Positions 46,686 to 58,710 of a stretch of DNA of 64,000 nt are shown here, piece after piece. Made by a program: the position numbers and the translations under genes. Source of the stretch: Mercenaria mercenaria (taxonomy: Eukaryota; Mollusca; Bivalvia; Venerida; Veneridae); the NCBI RefSeq assembly GCF_021730395.1, contig NW_026463104.1, positions 1 through 64,000 of the forward strand. Reading direction: 5' to 3'. Under the pieces are notes generated by a model. It was not told where the DNA came from, searched no databases, and saw only the letters and a list, made by a program, of their open reading frames with translations. Numbering within the stretch: position 1 is the first letter of the stretch; the number at the start of each line of letters is the position of its first letter.

Positions 46686-46800
46686 TGGAAAACGTCCCAT
46701 CTTTTAAGCTGGATATTTTTCCAATTTTTAAAGCTGGAAAAAATTCCAACTTTTAAAGCTGGAACAATTTCCAACTCCTAAAATTGGAAAAAAATCCAAT
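46686..46800. repeat. Cluster of AATTGGAAA / AAAGCTGGAA / TTCCAA words
   Basis: TTTTAAGCTGG, TTTTTAAAGCTGGAA, ACTTTTAAAGCTGGAA, TTTCCAACTCCTAAAATTGG and AATCCAATTGG follow one another as an irregular ~22-bp repeat able to fold on itself. The frame at 46521-46781 overlapping it has no recognisable domain. Confidence 0.55.
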
Positions 46801-47660
46801 TGGATATTATTTTTTTTAAACCATTTTAAACTGTCTAAAAATATTGTAATTTACTATTTATGTTTAAGGGTGTTCATTAATCCTATTTTTAAGCGTTAAC
46901 AATACATCTGAATTTTTTTCTGAAAATGTCCAATCGATTTTTTTCCAGCTTTTGAAATGGGATAGCTTTATTTACCGTAGAATGGATCTCAAACCTAGAC
47001 AGAAAGACAGTCAAACACAAAAGTAACACAAATATGTCTTAAAATTTGTTATGAAAAATTTATTCTTTTCCGCCCGGAAAAAAATCCAGCACGCCAAAAT
47101 ATGGGAAAAATGGATTGGAAATTGGAAAAATCCAGTTGCACAAATTTGTTTAATCATCTCTTTCGTACATAAAAAAATAAAAGTAATGCAAAAGTGTATC
47201 ATTTATTGCTCATTAGCCTCTAAACTACCATCCAAGCTAAAACAGAAGTTTCTAAGTCACTTAGAAATAGTAGTGAAGTTTGCCAAATCCTGGTTTTGCA
47301 AAGATATCCTGTTGGCTGTTTTAACAGATTGCTACATTATTTTTTTAATTACATCTTATTGTGTATATTTAGCAAAATGTGGTATGTTTCTGAGGATTTT
47401 AAATTTGATACTTGAATGAAAGGTGAACATTAGCTACATTGTATTATCCGGGGCAATATTTCGATCATGTTCGTAACTTTGCACCATTGTCCCCTGACGC
47501 CCCATATTTCTGAAGTGATATGACTTATAAATGAAATATGAATTCAACGGATCCGTTACGGGTACTACACGAAACTCATTCGCATTACCATCCGGGGCAG
47601 TGTGATTGCAGCTTAAACCGGTTCAGTCATAGAAACGGTCGTAATTAAGGGAGATTCTTT

Positions 47661-47880
47661 AGAATCCTGAAATAAAAATTCCTTAAAAGAAAACAATATT
47701 TTATTGTTTTATAATTGTTTACGTTTCCAGGAATGATTAAAAATTATGTACATATAAATTATGTACATGTAAATTATGTAGAATCCTGAAATAAAAATTC
47801 CTTAAAAGAAAACAATATTATATTGTTTTATATTTGTTAACGTTTCCAAGAATGATTAAAAATTATATACATGTAAATTG
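47661..47880. repeat. Tandem duplication, period 119 bp
   Basis: AGAATCCTGAAATAAAAATT, CCTTAAAAGAAAACAATATT and CGTTTCCA(G/A)GAATGATTAA occur at 47661 and again at 47780 with few differences. A recent two-copy repeat. Confidence 0.85.
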
Positions 47881-50800
47881 GAATTCTTGGCCTAGTATAT
47901 GTTTTGATATTAAAGGTGTACATTTACTTGTAAATCTCTATGGTAACAGGAAAAAATGACATTTGTTGTAGCTTTTCGGGATGTTTATTTTTATTGTTTC
48001 TATTTTTGTGCGTTTAAGGGTTGATAAATGTTATAATTGACATTAGTAATGTTCCTGTAAAAAACAACAGAAAGCAAAAAGTGTTTAAGATGCCATAATT
48101 GATTGTAAAAGCTTGTATGGTACATGTATGACCTGTCAGAATTGCCCGTGTTTATCAAAACATTTAATTAGAAGTTTTTGAAGATGTAAGTAATGTTACG
48201 CTACCTACGAAAAGCCAACTCAGAAATGACAAAACCTCTATTTTTCAGTTTCTTTTTCAAATATTTCAAGAACATATTTTAATACACCTGAAAGGGTTTC
48301 TTCATCAACATCTGTCTTTCTTGAAAACAAAGAAATCTGTCGACTGATCTGCCTAATTTATGATAGAATCTTAAACAAAACAGTTGTCACATTCCTCCAT
48401 GTCGCTAACATTTTCAAGTAATTCTCTATTTCCATAGAGTCGTCTAATATCTTAAATCTTGCTTTGAAAGTAAGTGATTTGTCACGAAGTTTTTGTTATA
48501 TTTTTAAAGAGAAAGGCAATGTTGTTCTCATATCAAATTCATCTACTACGATGTCTTAAATCATTTAAAGAAGTGAAAGAATGTTCAAAATCGGTTTAAG
48601 AATGACAAACTTATATGCATTTAAATATTTTATCAAAATGGCTGCCATTTGTTTTAATGGCAACAAAAATCGAAAAAGTGGATTTATCAAATTTCTAAAT
48701 ACATATTGAATTGTATTTAGATATTTCTGTACAAATTGTTTCTCTACTTTTTCCAGCTATAATAATTTTTTACATCTTACACTCAAGAAACACGAAATTA
48801 TTCTATTTAAAAGGTTATTTGCTAAATAAAGAATTCAGCTGTGTGTAAATGGCGTCATAAACACACTAAACGCGCCTCCATGATAACTCTTTTTTTTTAA
48901 ATTTTATACTGTCATATCTTTTTTCAATAGTGGCCCGATTTTAAATTTTTTTTCAACGTAATGAAAGGTTTAAGGATGACTTTCATATAAAAGTAAATTC
49001 ATTGCCCTTTAAGTTGACCGTTTTAGCAGTACAGTTATTTAGCTTTAGATTTGGGGATCCAAGGGATATTTTCAAATTTTGATATTTAGTTTCACAATCC
49101 GATTAAAACGATGTGTTCCTTAACATTTAGCAGTGTGTGTTTGATGTTATGCCTTCTGCGTTCAGATATTATAAGCATTAGATTTTTGTATTAAATAAAA
49201 CATCTGCTAGAATAAAAATAAAAATAAACAAGAAACATCAGCTATGGTAGAAATAATTTAGAATAGAAGGGTTGACTTCGAACCAATAACATTTGCATCC
49301 ACAGAGAGGATTCTAGCCTGGCAGAAGCCAAGAAGAAAATAAGCCATGCATTTCTTAATCTAAAAACGGGATTATTTAGGCAACATTACATTTTCCTGTA
49401 ATGCAAAATATGGAAACGAACTCCTGCATAGCATTGTAGAGTTTATTTATAGATTATGTCCCTTACAATTTGGACTAGCATTTCTTCAGTGTCGTTATCG
49501 TCATAATTCACTTCATGATATAGACATTTTTGTCAAAACAATTTTAGTTTGCCACTTGAAGTATAGATGATTTTGCACAAGTTATTGGTTGCTAGGCAAA
49601 GCCGTGGATGTTTTAATTTTAACGCGCATGCGCTGTTTACGAGTGGCAAAAGAACTCTCAGCGATAAGAAAACCTACATAAAATGATCATTATATTATTA
49701 ATTGTTTTGCCATTATAAAGATAATTTCAGTCAAGTAATTTATTATACAGTATACTTTGATTAAAGACATGTATGTTAATTAATCATATCTTACCTGAAA
49801 AGCCTGCTTTACTTCTATTTTCGTCAGAAAAGAACAAGCATTTCCAGTCTTCCACACATCATACAAATATAAAACTTGTTCCTTACATTTAAACATTTCA
49901 TATTTTTTCATTATATCTATTTTTCCCACAACTGCAAATAGTTGTTATATATATTTATCTCTGCCTTAAATGACATCTACATACTTTGGGGCCGCGGTTC
50001 CATGCCACTGAAGTTGCTGTTTTAAATGATATACCGGAAATCATTGCGTAACTATTATGCAATTGACATGATAAAACATAGGTCACCTGGGTAATCAAGA
50101 CCGTAAGTTAATTTCGAGAGTGTCCCCTAGCTAATTAGAGCGGACAATAAAAGTTACTGAGGCAATTAAGATGGTTTTGATGTGATATACATTAATGCCT
50201 TCGGTCATCAATGTCATTAAATGAACGCAGTCAGAATAATACATCACGTGGCGGAGCTAGCTGTTTTGTGATTCAAAAATAAATATTTCACGTGAATATC
50301 TAGTATTTCAAAATCTATAAAAATATACTTTGGAACTTTAATGGACATTTCCTTTTAAAACGATGAAAGTGTAGTTACAAAAAAATCTAAATTTTTAAGA
50401 TATTAATCAAATCAAGGACTACACACTGAAGGAAAATACCTGATAATTATTATAAATCTCTATTTATTTTATTTCTTATGTTTACATGCTGGATCATTTT
50501 CTTATCGAAAATGTATCGCGCTAGAAGTCATTATCCGTGATTTAATAGAATAATTATGATTAACTTGAATTCCGCAAAGAATAGAACAGATAAAGAATGT
50601 AAGTATAGAACACACTCACCGCTAGCCGCCCCCTCTCTATTAAATCTGACAGCTGCATTCACCATTCGAACCACTTTCGAATTCGAAGAAACAATTAAAA
50701 TAAAAATAACAATTTTAAGATGATATTTTTGGAATACTGAATGAATTGATTCCCGTTTGAGTATATCTGTATAAAAAAACCAAAGGCTGAACTTTATTAA

Positions 50801-51637
50801 TTAAACATTTCGTTTAAAATCATCAATGATAATGCAAATTAGTTAAAGTTGTTGGTTTGCAAAGATCTACATACATTTTCATTTTCTTTTGGTGGACATT
50901 TACTACAAAACAAACTCATTATTTATCGAATAGATAAAAAATACAATATATCTCCAACGTAATTTATATTGTGCAGTAATGTCTTTTTGCCCTACGTAGA
51001 GTGCGCATGCGCGAAAATTGTTTCCCGTTGCTAAGCAAATAGTTCTGTGTAAAAAAGGTCTATTCTGTGCGCCCGGATCATTTTTTCTTCAATGTAGAAC
51101 TTGATCAGATCATGTTTTTTTTTCAAAACAGTCAATTCAGGATGTACTCGGAAACTTTGGCAAATAATGAAAAAAATGAAATTATAAGATAAGTCTTGTT
51201 ATTGAGTTTTAGCAATACTGGTTTAAAACATTGACCTCACGCAAATTTTCAAAATTGGAGTCTATTTGAATTTCATAATTATTATGTAAATTTCGTGTAT
51301 AAGTTTCTACTAGGTAGATATTTTTTCGAAATTATAAATAAACAAATTGTCCATCATTTAGGCAACTATTATTTGTAGTTCCATTTACGTGTCAACAATT
51401 TTGTTATTAGCTTTTATTTTTAGAAAGAAAGTATAGATGCCGTTCATATATTGAATGTACACACGAGTTGACATTTAAACTTAAGATGACTTCCCAGGCA
51501 GTTTATCAAAATGTTTTATCAAATGTGCAGATCTACAATAATCTATTTAAGAAAATTTATAATTACTTATCACAGACTTTCTTTCTAAATGCCGTAACGC
51601 GTATACGACAACCACGAAGAGGTTGAACATGCCTAAC
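47881..51637. other. Long gene-free stretch
   Basis: AT-rich sequence of 3.7 kb with no open frame, RNA gene or recognised repeat. A GGGGATCCAAGGGA patch at 49054 and a GCGCATGCGC word at 51003-51012 and 49624-49631 are the only GC-richer islands noticed. Confidence 0.4.
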
Positions 51638-51760
51638 AGTATCAAGTTTCAAGTTTATTTACAAATAAGCATGAGTCCCACTTTATGTGGGCAGCATCAG
51701 CATAATTTATACATTTCTATAATACATACATTCAGTAATATATCACATGACAAAAGGAAA
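51638..51760 (-). mobile_element. Probable LINE 3' end
   Basis: On the minus strand: CATAAAGTGGGACTCATGC, TTATTTGTAAATAAACTTGA and AACTTGATACTG. This simple direct-repeat end (AACTTGA twice) is usual for LINE 3' tails. It may be the 3' end of the LINE whose coding remains lie at 52250-54790, or of a separate copy. Confidence 0.4.
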
Positions 51761-52249
51761 ACGACTACAAATTGTTCATATATAGGGCTATATACAATGA
51801 TTGATTTCTTATATATAAACACAGTAAAACACTTTACAATAAAATATCGTCTTTGCTCTATGAAAAATAATTGTTTCTCTAAGAAAGAATCCGTATGTGT
51901 TTCTTCTTCTTCTTATTGTTGTTATGCGTATCATTATTATTATTATTTAAATGTTTACTGTATTATAAATATGTTTTATTATAAATATGTATTGAACTCC
52001 TACCTGCCTAAAAATGAAGAGACGAAAGCTTTAGACGAGCAAGAAAGTTAAATACAAGAGAATAGTCTGAAATAACTTGACCAACTGTGAAAGCAGTCTA
52101 ACTGTATAATCGAAAGTCAGGTTAGACTGCTGATGTAGTCAGTTATTTTCTACATGTATATTTTTAAAAAGCGCTAAGTAATATATACTTAACTGGTGAG
52201 ATATATATATATGCGTGATGTCAATTGGTCTCAGGTATGTTTGAAAATT

Positions 52250-54790
52250 AATTAGATATTTCATTATCTTGTCACACATTATAGATCTACTAAGTTATTT
52301 CAGTTTGATATGGTTATCTGTCGTAAACAAGTCAATAAACTCTATCATATTAGATCTTGTTCTTGTATGTCTATCAATATATTTCTCTCGATCAGTATTA
52401 AACAATGGACAAATTAAAAGATAATGGTACTCATCTCCTATTTCGTGACAATTTCTACATTTTCTTTCGTTTTGTTGTATATTTCTCCACCGACCAGTTT
52501 CTATTGGTAAACGATGATTTCTAGTTATAAATCTGACCAAAGTTTTACTGAAATAAGGTGATAGTTTACATATATATGGGCTACGAGAGAAACTTGTTTT
52601 ATAATACTTGTAAATGTTGGTTGCTGAAGTGTTATTTATTTGTGAAAACCTGTTTTGAATAAACGTGTCTTTCAGTTTTTGAAAAGTCGCCCTAATAAGC
52701 CATTTACTATTGATAAAGCTCTGACTGTACCATATTCCCGAGAACCCAAGACTACATAAGTTGTGTTTAACATTGTCTAGCCATTGTGACTTAATACTAT
52801 TTTGTGAGTGTAGTTCTTAAATAAGATTGTAAATTTTTGCTGCTAATTTAGTAGTTCTGTCGCTCTCAATACTTTCAATGAGTCTTGCCCAGTATGCAAT
52901 AATTCTGTTTTTAGTTCATCTGAGCATTGCTCAGGTGAGTTTTTGTGATCGCTCGATGTCCGGCGTCTGTCTGTCGTCTGTCTGTCGTCTGTCGTCTGTC
53001 AACATTTAGCTTGTGTATGCGATAGAGGCTGTATTTTTCAACTGATCTTCATGAAATTTGGTCAGAATGATTACCTTGATAAAATCTAGGCCGAATTTAA
53101 ATATGGGTCATCTCGGGTCAAAACTAGGTCACTAGGTCAAATAAAAGAAAAACCTTATGTACGCGATATTGGCTGTATTTTTCAATTAATCTTCATGAAT
53201 TTTCGTCAGAATGATAACCTTGATTAATTCTAAGCCGAGTTTGAAAATGGGTCATCTGGGGTCAAAAACTAGGTCACTAGGTCAAATCAAAGAAAAACCT
53301 TGTGCATGCGATAGAGGCTGTATTTTTCAATTAATCTTCAGGAATTTTGGTCAGAATAATTACCTTGATAAAATCTAGGAAAAGTTCGAAAATGGGTCAT
53401 CTGGGGTCAAAAACTAGGTCACTAGATGAAATCAAAGAAAAACCTTGTGTATGCGATAGAGGCTGTATTTTTCAATTAATCTTCATGAATTTTCGTTAGA
53501 ATGATTACCTTGATAAAATCTAGGCAAAGTTTGAAAATGGGTCATCTGGGGTCAAAAACTAGGTCACTAGGTCAAATCAAAGAAAAACATTGTGTATGTG
53601 AAAGAGGCTGTATTTTTCAATTAATCTTCATGAATTTTGGTCAGAATGATTGCCTTGATGAAATCTAGGTCAAATTTGTATATGGTTCATCTGGGGTCAA
53701 AAACTAGGTCACTAGGTCAAATCAAAGAAAAACATTGTGTATGTGATAGAGGCTGTAGTTTTCAATTAATCTTCATGAATTTTAGTCAGAATGATTGCCT
53801 TGATGAAATCTAGGTCAAATTTGAATATGGTTTATCTGGGGTCAAAAACTAGGTCACTAGGTCAAATCAAAGGAAAAGCCTGTATATGCGATAGAGGCTG
53901 TATTTCTCAATAGATCTTCCTGAAATTAAGTCAAAATGATAACCTTAATGAAATCTAGGCCAAATTTGAAAATGGGTCATCTTGGGTCAAAAAGTAGGTC
54001 ACTAGGTCAAATCAAACGAAAACCTTGTGTATGCGATAGAAGCTGTATTTTTCAATTGATCTTCATGAAATTTGGTCAGAATGATAGCCTTGATGAAATC
54101 TAGGTCAAGTTCGAATATGGGTCATCTTGAGTCAAAAACTAGGTCACTAGGTCAAATCAAAGAAACTATTTACTTATACTCAATATTTTTGCTCCAATTT
54201 TAATGATAATTGGTCAGAATATTTTTTCCCATGAAATCACTAGGTCAAACATGTTTACTCTGTTTAATATGCTGTGTTATGGTGTGTTTCTCAGGTGAGC
54301 GGCCAAGGGCCATCTTGGCCCTCTTGTTAATGTTAATTGAAAGTGGGGTAATCTCTAGTTCTCCGTATATCATGTACGATGGGGTCGATTTCTTTAAATT
54401 AAATATATACTTATAAAACTTAAGCTGTACTTTTTCTAATATGTCTACATTTCCATACCCCCATATTTCACTTCCATATAGAAGTACTGGTTTTACTGTT
54501 TTTTCAAATAGCTCTATTTGCATATCACAAGGGAGAGAAAGGGATTTTATTTTTCTTAGCCAAAGAAAACATTGCTTTTGTAGCTTGTTCTGCTATATAT
54601 TGTTTTGTTTTATTGAAACTGCCATTTTTTGTGAAGAATAATCCAAGATACTTATATTCAGTTACTGTTTCTAATTCTGTGTCACCGATTTTAAAATTAG
54701 TATTGTGATACTGTCTCCCTTTATTAATTATCAGAACTTTTGTTTTACTGGTGTTAGTTTGGAGTTTCCAATAGTAGATAATTACTATGT
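52250..54790 (-). mobile_element. LINE reverse-transcriptase C-terminal part, split by a nested element
   Basis: Upstream segment (54329-54790): WKLQTNTSKTKVLIINKG, TEYKYLGLFFTKNGSF, EQATKAMFSLAKK and TVKPVLLYGSEIWGYG. This is the region after the RT active site in CR1/Jockey-group non-LTR elements. Downstream segment (52250-52914): NRIIAYWARLIESIES, FSGIWYSQSFIN, TRNHRLPIETGRW and CRNCHEIGDEYHYLLICPLF, with a C-x2-C...H zinc-like end. Between them lies the element at 52917-54325. The 5' part with the catalytic YADD block is missing, and at least one stop and one shift lie in the remaining frame. It is an old 5'-truncated copy. The clade was not determined. Confidence 0.75.
52917..54325 (+). 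mobile_element. Hairpin-ended element with eight ~145-bp tandem repeats
   Basis: It begins CATCTGAGCATTGCTCAGGTGAG and a GTCTGTCGTCT run. About eight copies of a ~145-bp unit follow (GCGATAGAGGCTGTATTTTT, CTTCATGAATTTTGGTCAGA, AACTAGGTCACTAGGTCAAA). It ends CTCAGGTGAGCGGCCAAGG and GCCATCTTGGCCCTCTT. The terminal AGGGCC(A)...GGCCCT can fold. It interrupts a LINE frame, with a GTT-like word on both sides. A pearl/Helentron-like class is inferred from layout. The 63048-63730 element starts with the same hairpin in opposite orientation. Confidence 0.75.
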
Positions 54791-56012
54791 TGCCATGATT
54801 GATGAACTCATTTGTGAAAAAATGTTTGTTTAAACTCTTGTCATTCACCTGGCTATCATTAAAACATGTTCTTAAGACTTTAATAATAAATCTATGCTTA
54901 AGGCCTTTAATACTCTTTCGATTTGACAAAAAAAATAATTCATGTAATATCTTATCTTATATTGCTCACCGATGAGTCCCTCTAAGCTATTTTGTGCTAG
55001 TGGAGGTCTAAATGTTGATGAATTAATGCAATATTTGTGTATTTTGTATTCCTTTATCATTTCAAGTGTTTGTATTGTTAAGTAGATCTAATATGCCAAG
55101 TGTGAAATTCACTATCTGTACAAGCACGCACGTCTAAAAGATGTCTTTTCACCAGATACTTCCTAATTTGAGCTGATATAAAGAGAAGCTAAAATGTTCT
55201 TTGATAACAATTTTGAAACACGTTTTCAAAAGAAATGGATAGTGTAAAGCACCGTTTTACATGTTTCGTTTCTAATTACGATATTTGTTTTTATTGATGA
55301 ATGAAAATGCAATAAATACTTTCTCACTTAATTTAAACATTTTCTGATTTTTAAGATAGGACATTATCATCTGTTATTATTTGCCAGTATTTGCTTCTTT
55401 TCTATGTTCGATAAAATAAAGTACTCCAAGACTTATGTCCTAGTGTTACGTCTTCAATACGATTTTATATTCTGAGTTAGGTAACTTAAAAGTTACGCAT
55501 CGTTAGCTTTTATCTCGTAGTTAAGAAAATGAAACTCCTGCAAAACAAATATGCACTTTACAACCGCGCCATGTAACATGACCATAGCTCTGACAAAAAT
55601 ATAATTCATCAATAGTTGACACAATTTACTTAGAATTCCGGGTAAAAGTTTTGATACACTACTTTGGACAGATGTTGCACATCATCATCCGCATCATACG
55701 ACACACTGGACATTTACCAGTTTTGTTATTATTCAATTCAAACAATTCACACATGTTTTTCCCCCTAACAATGCGTCATTGTAAGAGTATTAATCATTAT
55801 AGTTCTAGTTTGTTTCCAATATGCCCATCTTAATTTTAAACGTAGAAATAGTCGTTGGTGTGTTTCCTCCGATAGCTCGGTTAAAACACTAACACAGGAT
55901 TAAGACAAGAGAAATATATTGCAATATTGCAATTATTGAGATGAAATACACCTAGTCATTTGTTGTTTCCAGACCATACATATTTTATAGGAGAGTCATC
56001 TAATCTGTTTTA
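54791..56012. other. No recognised feature
   Basis: AT-rich. The minus frames at 54525-54929 and 54872-55060 beyond the LINE homology show nothing recognisable. The plus frame at 55651-55833 likewise. Confidence 0.35.
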
Positions 56013-56253
56013 TATGAGCCGTGCCATGGGAAAACCAACATAGTGGGTTTGCGACCAGCATGGATCCAGACCAGCCTGCGAATCCGCGCAGTCTGGTCAG
56101 GATCCATGCTGTTCGCTTTCAAAGCATATTGCAATTAGAGAAACTGTTAGCGAACAGCATGGGTCCTGATCAGACTGCACGGATGCGCAGGCTGGTCTGG
56201 ATCCATGCTGGTCGCAAACCCACTATGTTGGTTTTCTCATGGCACGGCTCATA
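56013..56253. mobile_element. Palindromic MITE (GAGCCGTGCC ends), TATA flanks
   Basis: Near-perfect inverted arms of ~105 bp (ATGAGCCGTGCCATG, GTGGGTTTGCGACCAGCATG, CCAGACCAGCCTGCG) surround a ~30-bp AT-rich centre. The flanks read TATATGAGCC...GGCTCATATA, so the target is TA or TATA. No coding capacity; the 80-codon frame across it is a by-product. I recognise this as a high-copy bivalve MITE. It is GC-richer than its surroundings and shows few mismatches between arms, which suggests a fairly young insertion. Confidence 0.85.
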
Positions 56254-56515
56254 TAATTACTAATTGTAAAATATCGGTGATAAAAAAATGAAAAGAAAAA
56301 AGAAGAACAACAACAAAAAAAACACACGACAAATTGCGATAGTAATATCAGACAAGTTTGTACTGATTATATCATTTATGATATACAATGATTTAGGATG
56401 CAAAGCATTTAAATTCAAAGTGTATTAGGCCTATCTTGGTAAGATATAATTGATACATGTATCACAAATAGACGCAAACAGAGAAGCAACATATTCTGAT
56501 AAATTGTATTTATAT

Positions 56516-57645
56516 CATAATGTTATTAATCAAGCAATTTCATATTGGCCTTGTTATTTGTCCAAGGGTTGTCGTATTGGCCTGAGGCCGTAGGCCGAGG
56601 GCCAATACGACTGCCCGAGGACAAATAACTAGGCCAATTTGAAATCGCTTGATTAATGATAATATTATTATTCAACTTTCAACTGTTGGCGGTAACAGTA
56701 TAAGACCTCTGTGAGTTACCTTATGACAGCTATGCACGTTCAGGTGAAACATCTTGACAAGTTGTTTAGACGTATTTAAAAATCATGATCATTTTCGCCA
56801 GTAAAACAAATTAAGTTGTATGTAGGTACTTGAGAATAATTTTGAGAGATATTTTTAATGCGACAAAAGAACTTACCTTATTTTTTGGAATTCCTATTTA
56901 TTTTCTTTTGCGAGTATCTTATTATTTGAACTGTGATAAAAACTGCTTTAAAAGTCATTTCCTTTTAGGCTGCAATCAACGAGACACAAAATTATACACA
57001 TATGTGTTGATCAAGATAATACAACCAACCAAGCACATATTATATAGTCCCATGCCTCGTTTAATTCTTATCCGAAATTGTTTGCAGTTCACAACTGACA
57101 CTCTTGTTCGCCAATTTATTTATCCACTTCCAGCACTTGAATCGCTATTTATCATTGCACAGATAGTCCACACTATCAAAATGGCTGTTAAAGATAAGTC
57201 TCATCCTTTTAATTAATCTGAGTTTCCATATTTTCTTATTATTTTCCTTGACAACTGCCAAAAATTTCTGACTGGAAACACTTGCATGATACACAATACC
57301 GAATAAGCGAAAGTACCGTTGTAATTTCTGAAGACCTACATCACGCTCAGTCATACTTGGTTATTAAATGAACATGTTGGATGATTTTTTTTGTCAAAAT
57401 GTGAGAAAAAAAATGTAATCTATAACTCTGATGTAAAACAAAATGGCGTCATTTAAAAATCTGACGGAAGTGGCTTCTCCGTATTGGCCCTCTCTTTTGA
57501 ACCAATCAAAATGCTTGAATTCCGTATTGGTCCTGTTTTTCTCATATTGGCTCAGTTATATTTTGTATTAGCTCTGTCTGTTTCATATGATGTTTGCAAT
57601 TGATCTAATACAGTGTGTAATATTGTAAAGTTGAATAATAATAAG
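56516..57645. mobile_element. Palindrome-headed element of ~1.1 kb
   Basis: The left part (56516-56668) is a palindrome with ~65-bp arms (TTATTAATCAAGCAATTTCA, GTTATTTGTCC, GTCGTATTGGCC) and loop TGAGGCCGTAGGCCGAG. Just inside, ATTATTATTCAACTTTCAA (56662) is the inverted partner of TTGTAAAGTTGAATAATAAT (57623), marking the far end. The interior at 56965-57090 resembles the arm of the large inverted repeat at 20171-22236. The two frames at 56830-57216 and 57145-57354 show no transposase. Confidence 0.6.
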
Positions 57646-57957
57646 TTGTATATAAAGCTCTAGTATTTCATTTTTTAGTTTTTACTCTTTTTTATACATG
57701 ATCAAAAGAAATCGCTTGGACTTAATTACCGGAAAGTAGATCTATTATGTTATTCAGTATTATTTTGGTTTCTGGATATAGATATTATCTACTTACAACA
57801 TTTTATTAATAACATAATGTGAGATCACGTATACAGCATACATCAACACGTAATAAATACATGTTGCAAATTCACATCTCCTGAAATATTTATATTCGGA
57901 GTGATTTTTTTTCACAGTGGTATGTTTAGGAAGCAATTATTTTGTTTAGGATTAAAA
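57646..57957. other. No recognised feature
   Basis: Short AT-rich spacer between the palindrome-headed element and the minisatellite. Confidence 0.4.
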
Positions 57958-58710
57958 TATCTTGAGCGATCAACAGCTTATTTTGAGCGATCAACATATT
58001 ATCTTGGGCGATCAACATCTTATATCGAGCGATCAACATCTAACCTCGAGCGATAAACATATTATCTTGAGGGATCAATATATTATCTTGAGCGATCAAC
58101 ATCTTATCTCGAGCGATCAACATCTTATCTTGAGCGATCAACATATTATCTTGAGCGATCAACATCTGTTCTCGTGCGCACGACATCTTATCTCGAGCGA
58201 CCAACATATTATCTGGAGCGATCAACATATTATCTTGAGCGATCAACATCTTATCTCGAGCGATCACATATTATCTTGAACGATCAACATCTTATCTCGA
58301 GCGATTAACATATTATCTTGAGCTATCAACATCTTATCTTGAGCTATCAACATATTATCTTGAGCGATCAACATCTTATCTCGTGCGCACGACATCTTAT
58401 CTCAAGCTATCAACATATCATCTTGAGCGATCAACATAGTATCTTGAGCGGTCAACATATTATCTTGAGCAATCAACATCTTACCTCGAGCAGTCAACAT
58501 ATATCCTTGAGCGATCAACATATTATCTTGAGCGATCAATATCTTATCTCGAGCGATCATCATATTATCTTGAGTGATCAACATATTATCTTGAGCGATC
58601 AACATCTTATCTCGAGCCATCAACATCTTATTTCGTGCGCTCGACATCTTATCTTGAGCGATCAACATATTATTTCGATCGATCAACATCTTTTCTCGGT
58701 CATCTTATCA
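57958..58710. repeat. 21-bp minisatellite, ~35 copies
   Basis: The unit is about CTTGAGCGATCAACATATTA, with a C(T/G)CGAGCGATCAACATCTTA variant. The two variants mix irregularly, and three units carry TGCGCACGACATC instead. Because 21 is a multiple of three, open frames of 75-134 codons arise on both strands (repeat SDQHIIL on plus, MLIAQDN on minus). I regard them as by-products, not genes. Confidence 0.9.

Noticed and set aside
51623-52051. 142-codon plus-strand frame
   Set aside because: Starts in a reverse-oriented LINE tail and runs through simple TTC/TTA repeats; low-complexity composition.
54210-54641. Plus-strand frames over the LINE region
   Set aside because: Antisense shadows of the LINE reverse-transcriptase segment and the nested element end.
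56021-56263. 80-codon frame with MDPDQPANPRSLVRIHAVRF
   Set aside because: Lies wholly within the palindromic MITE. It is widely reproduced wherever the MITE inserts and is not a gene.
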